Source of the DNA: Clostridia bacterium
Lineage (GTDB): Bacteria > Bacillota > Clostridia > Oscillospirales > Acutalibacteraceae
Length of the DNA: 64,000 nucleotides
Assembly (NCBI GenBank): GCA_017520705.1
Contig: JAFXFF010000012.1
Coordinates: forward strand, 96,839 to 160,838
Reading direction: 5' to 3'
Made by a program: the position numbers and the translations under genes. Below are positions 61,874-64,000 of this stretch, one piece after another. The notes beneath the pieces were generated by a model that saw only the letters and a list, made by a program, of their open reading frames with translations, made no database searches and was not told where the DNA came from. How positions within the stretch are numbered: the stretch's first letter is position 1; every line of letters starts with the position of its first letter.

Positions 61874-61909
61874 AGTCTATCCCTCCTCTCGCTCGACATA
61901 ACAGGAAAA

Positions 61910-61938
61910 ATTATACCATAAGAACGACCTCTTGACAA
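61910..61938 (-). promoter_or_regulatory. Promoter of the LuxR-type gene
   Basis: Minus strand TTGTCA (61933-61938), 17-bp spacer, TGGTATAAT (extended -10; hexamer 61910-61915), 36 bp before the ATG. Confidence 0.8.
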
Positions 61939-61946
61939 GGGGAAAC

Positions 61947-62173
61947 TCATATCAGACGACAAACATCTTCTCTATAAACCACACCAAGACGCGAACCGCA
62001 ATCCCACTCTACGTGAATCGTTCCAATATCGTCAACACAACGCACGGTGCCTTGGCTACCAGGAACCAGCTTTGTGTTATACGGATCGTTGATCTTAATG
62101 AGTTCCACTCTTGATCCTTGAGGGTATTTCTCTCTCTCAATTCTTGCAGTGCTTTTTTGGAAATTCTACGCAT
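61947..62173 (-). pseudogene. DUF4314 family gene, frameshifted
   Basis: From ATG 62173 the frame reads MRRISKKALQELRE and then runs into the run GAGAGAGAG. The continuation in another frame is EKYPQGSRVELIKIND, then GTVRCVDDIGTIHVEWD and GSRLGVVYREDVCRLI, ending in TGA at 61947. This is the full-length DUF4314 pattern, broken by what looks like two extra bases (one GA unit) in a short GA repeat. DUF4314 proteins are small accessory proteins often carried by plasmids and conjugative elements of Firmicutes; their function is unknown. Too short for an uninterrupted reading frame in either half. Either a genuine inactivation, a phase-variable tract or a sequencing error. Confidence 0.75.
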
Positions 62174-62304
62174 AAGTTCGACCTACTTTCTTCATAATTT
62201 GCATTCATTATAACGCGTTATGAATGGTGTGTAAGCCGACGTTTCTAACAGAAAACGGACACAAATCCAGCTGCATTTAAGCCTCATATATTCCTCGAAA
62301 TTCC
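62174..62304. other. Intergenic stretch inside the island, no gene
   Basis: AT-rich; contains the palindrome ATAACGCGTTAT near 62210. No coding frame recognised. Confidence 0.5.
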
Positions 62305-62345
62305 GACGCCAAAATTGACGCCAACATCGCAATTTGACACCAATT
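62305..62345 (+). repeat. Three GACGCCAA-type direct repeats (right side)
   Basis: GACGCCAAAA (62305), GACGCCAACA (62317) and GACACCAATT (62336). Same orientation as the five copies at 48406-48466. Confidence 0.7.
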
Positions 62346-62416
62346 TATTTGGCATCAAAATACAATATATAGTATATATATGACATAAAAGCACAAGGTC
62401 TTGTGGAAAATCCACC

Positions 62417-62461
62417 CTCATAACCCGAAGGTCGGAAGTTCGAATCTTCCTCCCGCAACCA
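62417..62461 (+). repeat. att-like direct repeat, right copy (3' fragment of tRNA-fMet)
   Basis: 45 bp identical to 45570-45614; the 5' part of the tRNA is absent, so it is not a functional tRNA gene. A hairpin terminator (AGACACACC-AATC-GGTGTGTCT, 62465-62502) follows. Confidence 0.88.
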
Positions 62462-62518
62462 CAAAAAGAGAGACACACCAATCGGTGTGTCTTTTCTTTT
62501 TGTTGCTGTGTGATTGGA

Positions 62519-62630
62519 ATGAGAACTTCTGAAATGGCGACAGCCATTTCTAAGGTTTTGCGCTTGGTACACCTACGATTCGCACTCGCTCGGCGCAAAA
62601 CCAAAGTTCAGAATCTTCCTCCCGCAACCA
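62519..62630 (+). repeat. Double-hairpin/tRNA-3'-end module, copy 3
   Basis: 84-bp module (62519-62602) identical to copy 2. The following tRNA-like end has one changed and one inserted base (AAAGTTCAGAATC). Followed by two hairpins, 62637-62660 and 62662-62694, the second ending in TTTT. Confidence 0.8.
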
Positions 62631-62661
62631 ACAATGCGAACCGAAAAAGATATCGGTTCGG

Positions 62662-62696
62662 AAAACCCCGAAACTACAGCGGTTTCGGGGTTTTGT
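62662..62696 (+). terminator. Hairpin terminator after module copy 3
   Basis: AAAACCCCGAAAC / GTTTCGGGGTTTT with a 7-base loop. Confidence 0.75.
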
Positions 62697-62808
62697 TATG
62701 CCATTTTTTAAGGTGTAAGTCAAAAGATATCATTTCCCCAAAACAACCTTTGGGGAGGACTTGAACTTCTTACCCAAGCAATATTAAGTGGAAAAATCTG
62801 CACTTATG

Positions 62809-62817
62809 TGATATAAT
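62809..62817 (+). promoter_or_regulatory. Extended -10 upstream of the GNAT gene
   Basis: TGATATAAT, about 113 bp before a short open frame and about 207 bp before the acetyltransferase ATG. No clear -35 seen. Confidence 0.4.
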
Positions 62818-62929
62818 CAATTCGGTAGATAAGAATTTGGTGGACTGTTGAACAAATTTGAACTTTCAGCGATACAATTACACGTTTGTGTTTACATAGA
62901 TATCCCGAATCGAAAGGAGATGTTCATTT

Positions 62930-62998
62930 ATGAATAGAAACTATAATCTGGTTACTATTAAAGCATTGAATTTGGAGGGAGACTATATTTTGCTGTAA
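62930..62998 (+). CDS. 22-codon leader-type open frame before the GNAT gene
   Basis: Reads MNRNYNLVTIKALNLEGDYILL and stops 26 bp before the acetyltransferase ATG. AAAGGAG precedes it at normal spacing. Could be a leader peptide or the decayed start of another gene; nothing in it is recognised. Confidence 0.35.
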   Translation: MNRNYNLVTIKALNLEGDYILL

Positions 62999-63024
62999 AC
63001 CCTCCACAACAAACAGGAGGAATT

Positions 63025-63474
63025 ATGTCTAATATTAAACTAACACGAATCGATAAGAATAACTTCATACAAGCATTTAACTTAAAATTGGACAGAGAAC
63101 AAGAGAAATTTGTTTCCAATCCAATTAGGAGTTTAGCACAAGCATATGTATATTATAATCAATGCACGCCTTTTGGAATATTTGATAGTGACAAAATGGT
63201 TGGCTATGTGATGGTGATATATGATTATGACCTTGCAGAGTATAATATTTGGCATATGATGATTGATGTTGCTTATCAACATCAAGGATTTGGAGCTCTT
63301 GCTTTAAGAAAATGTTTGGATTATATTGCATCCAAGCCGTTTGGCCCATCTAACAAAGTAGTATTAACTTGCAATAAAGACAACTCAATTGCACTGCATC
63401 TGTATAATAAGTATGGTTTCAAAGAAACTGGTAATTTAGATGAGGATGAAATAGAACTTGTTTTGTTTCTGTAA
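63025..63474 (+). CDS. GNAT-family N-acetyltransferase
   Basis: 149 residues, AGGAGG 5 bp before the ATG. GNAT fold with motif A WHMMIDVAYQHQGFGALALR (the Q-x-x-G-x-G/A acetyl-CoA pyrophosphate loop is HQGFGA), then NKDNSIALHLYNKYGFKETG at the C-terminal side. Resembles small spermidine/aminoglycoside-type acetyltransferases; the acceptor is unknown. AT-rich compared with the chromosome and closed by the same 35-bp repeat and hairpin that close the phosphorylase-like gene in the island, which suggests a similar origin. Confidence 0.88.
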   Translation: MSNIKLTRIDKNNFIQAFNLKLDREQEKFVSNPIRSLAQAYVYYNQCTPFGIFDSDKMVGYVMVIYDYDLAEYNIWHMMIDVAYQHQGFGALALRKCLDYIASKPFGPSNKVVLTCNKDNSIALHLYNKYGFKETGNLDEDEIELVLFL

Positions 63475-63514
63475 AGCTTAATCAATCCCAATTTGTTGGC
63501 CAGTTTCAACCTTG

Positions 63515-63577
63515 ATATCTTTTTCGGTGCTACGAGCCAAAATGAAAAAGGACATCCGCAAGGGTGTCCTGTTTTTA
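63515..63577 (+). repeat. 35-bp repeat, copy 2, with hairpin terminator
   Basis: The repeat (63515-63549) is followed by GGACATCC-GCAA-GGGTGTCC and GTTTTTA. Lies 40 bp after the GNAT stop. Confidence 0.8.
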
Positions 63578-63678
63578 TTTGACGAGAAGAAGCCTGCTCC
63601 CAATACCCGTTTGGGTTATGAGCCCTTGGGCGAATAACCTGTGGCGCCTGCGAGCGCCGCCGGTGGCGGATTACAGAG

Positions 63679-64000
63679 TTACGATTTATTGGATTCATAG
63701 TGCCTGACACTGACCGCATATTCCACCGGTGACATGCCCGTTATTTTCCTGAACACATAGCTGAAATACGAGGGGGAACAGAAATTTAACACATTGGCAA
63801 TGTGCGCAATGTGAATGTCTGCACTTTTCTCGTTACGAATTATATTTTTTGCGGCATCAATTTTTAATCGTGTTAAAAACTGATTAATCGTTTTCCCTGT
63901 TACCGCCAAAAAGCGGTTGCAGAGAAAGGTTTTGCTGTAGTGATATACCGCACACAGTTCCGAAATGGTGACATTTTCGGTTATATGCTCCTGCATATAG
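63679..64000 (-). CDS. AraC-family transcription regulator (partial, 5' end outside window)
   Basis: C-terminal DNA-binding part of an AraC/XylS regulator, open to the window edge (no stop upstream of the internal ATG at 63996). Two helix-turn-helix units are visible: VTISELCAVYHYSKTFLCNRF with INQFLTRLKIDAAKNIIRN, then HIAHIANVLNFCSPSYFSYVF with RKITGMSPVEYA, the family signature. The sensor domain is beyond the window, so its ligand is unknown. Nothing can be said about its targets; it converges on the GNAT gene. Confidence 0.9.
   Translation of the reverse strand, partial: YMQEHITENVTISELCAVYHYSKTFLCNRFLAVTGKTINQFLTRLKIDAAKNIIRNEKSADIHIAHIANVLNFCSPSYFSYVFRKITGMSPVEYAVSVRHYESNKS

Noticed and set aside
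62284..62604. Minus-strand open frames reading through modules and tRNA fragment
   Set aside because: Same antisense-tRNA artefact; the shared peptide KRKTLEMAVAISEVL is only the repeated module translated.

Overview
The window looks like a chromosomal segment of a gut Clostridia, most likely an Oscillospiraceae (Ruminococcaceae)-type anaerobe. The pointers are strong GGAGG-type ribosome binding sites, frequent GTG/TTG starts, a bacillary glgBC pair, a PolA with a degenerate proofreading domain, acetyl-type MetA with MetY, dockerin/cohesin-like surface proteins, BspA-type LRR proteins, and interspersed CCTCCCTT/CCTTCCCC hairpin repeats. No species can be named from this sequence alone.

Layout. 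1-5.6 kb (minus): glycogen synthesis (glgB, partial glgC) and polA. 5.7-38.7 kb (minus): one almost unbroken run of closely spaced genes for exported or membrane proteins. In transcription order these are: a 2,533-residue secreted protein with eight CxxC repeats and a C-terminal dockerin; a membrane-anchored cohesin-like/FIVAR protein; a degenerate HD-GYP/EAL protein; a type II membrane protein; TasA-like proteins with the Y/F-A/T-W-F/Y signal-peptide signature; two SipW-type (Ser-His) signal peptidases; a membrane-tethered McrB-like AAA+ ATPase and a DUF2357-like coiled-coil partner; more TasA-like and beta-helix proteins, including one of 1,677 residues; an Lgt-family transferase; and an LRR membrane protein. 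The reading offered is a dedicated surface-fibre or adhesion assembly locus, with export peptidases, structural subunits, an ATPase machine, a signalling-domain protein and a cohesin-dockerin attachment pair. This is the most novel part of the window.

39.2-45.4 kb: a small XRE regulator, the metY-metA methionine pair, a dGTPase-like HD protein with a CcpA/LacI-type palindrome upstream, a TSUP transporter and a beta-lactamase-family hydrolase.

45.5-62.6 kb: an initiator tRNA-Met gene whose last 45 bp are repeated exactly 16.8 kb away. The interval between behaves like a mosaic integration island. It holds AT-rich cargo (four-helix-bundle protein, nucleoside phosphorylase family protein, small membrane protein). 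It also holds an 11.5-kb gene for a giant subtilase, transcribed with a zinc-ribbon protein from a promoter next to a 7TM-LuxR regulator gene, and a frameshifted DUF4314 gene. An 84-bp double-hairpin module fused to tRNA 3' ends occurs three times, each followed by a different hairpin, and GACGCCAA repeats flank the 14-kb subtilase segment. No integrase is visible. 62.9-64 kb: a GNAT acetyltransferase and a partial AraC-family regulator.
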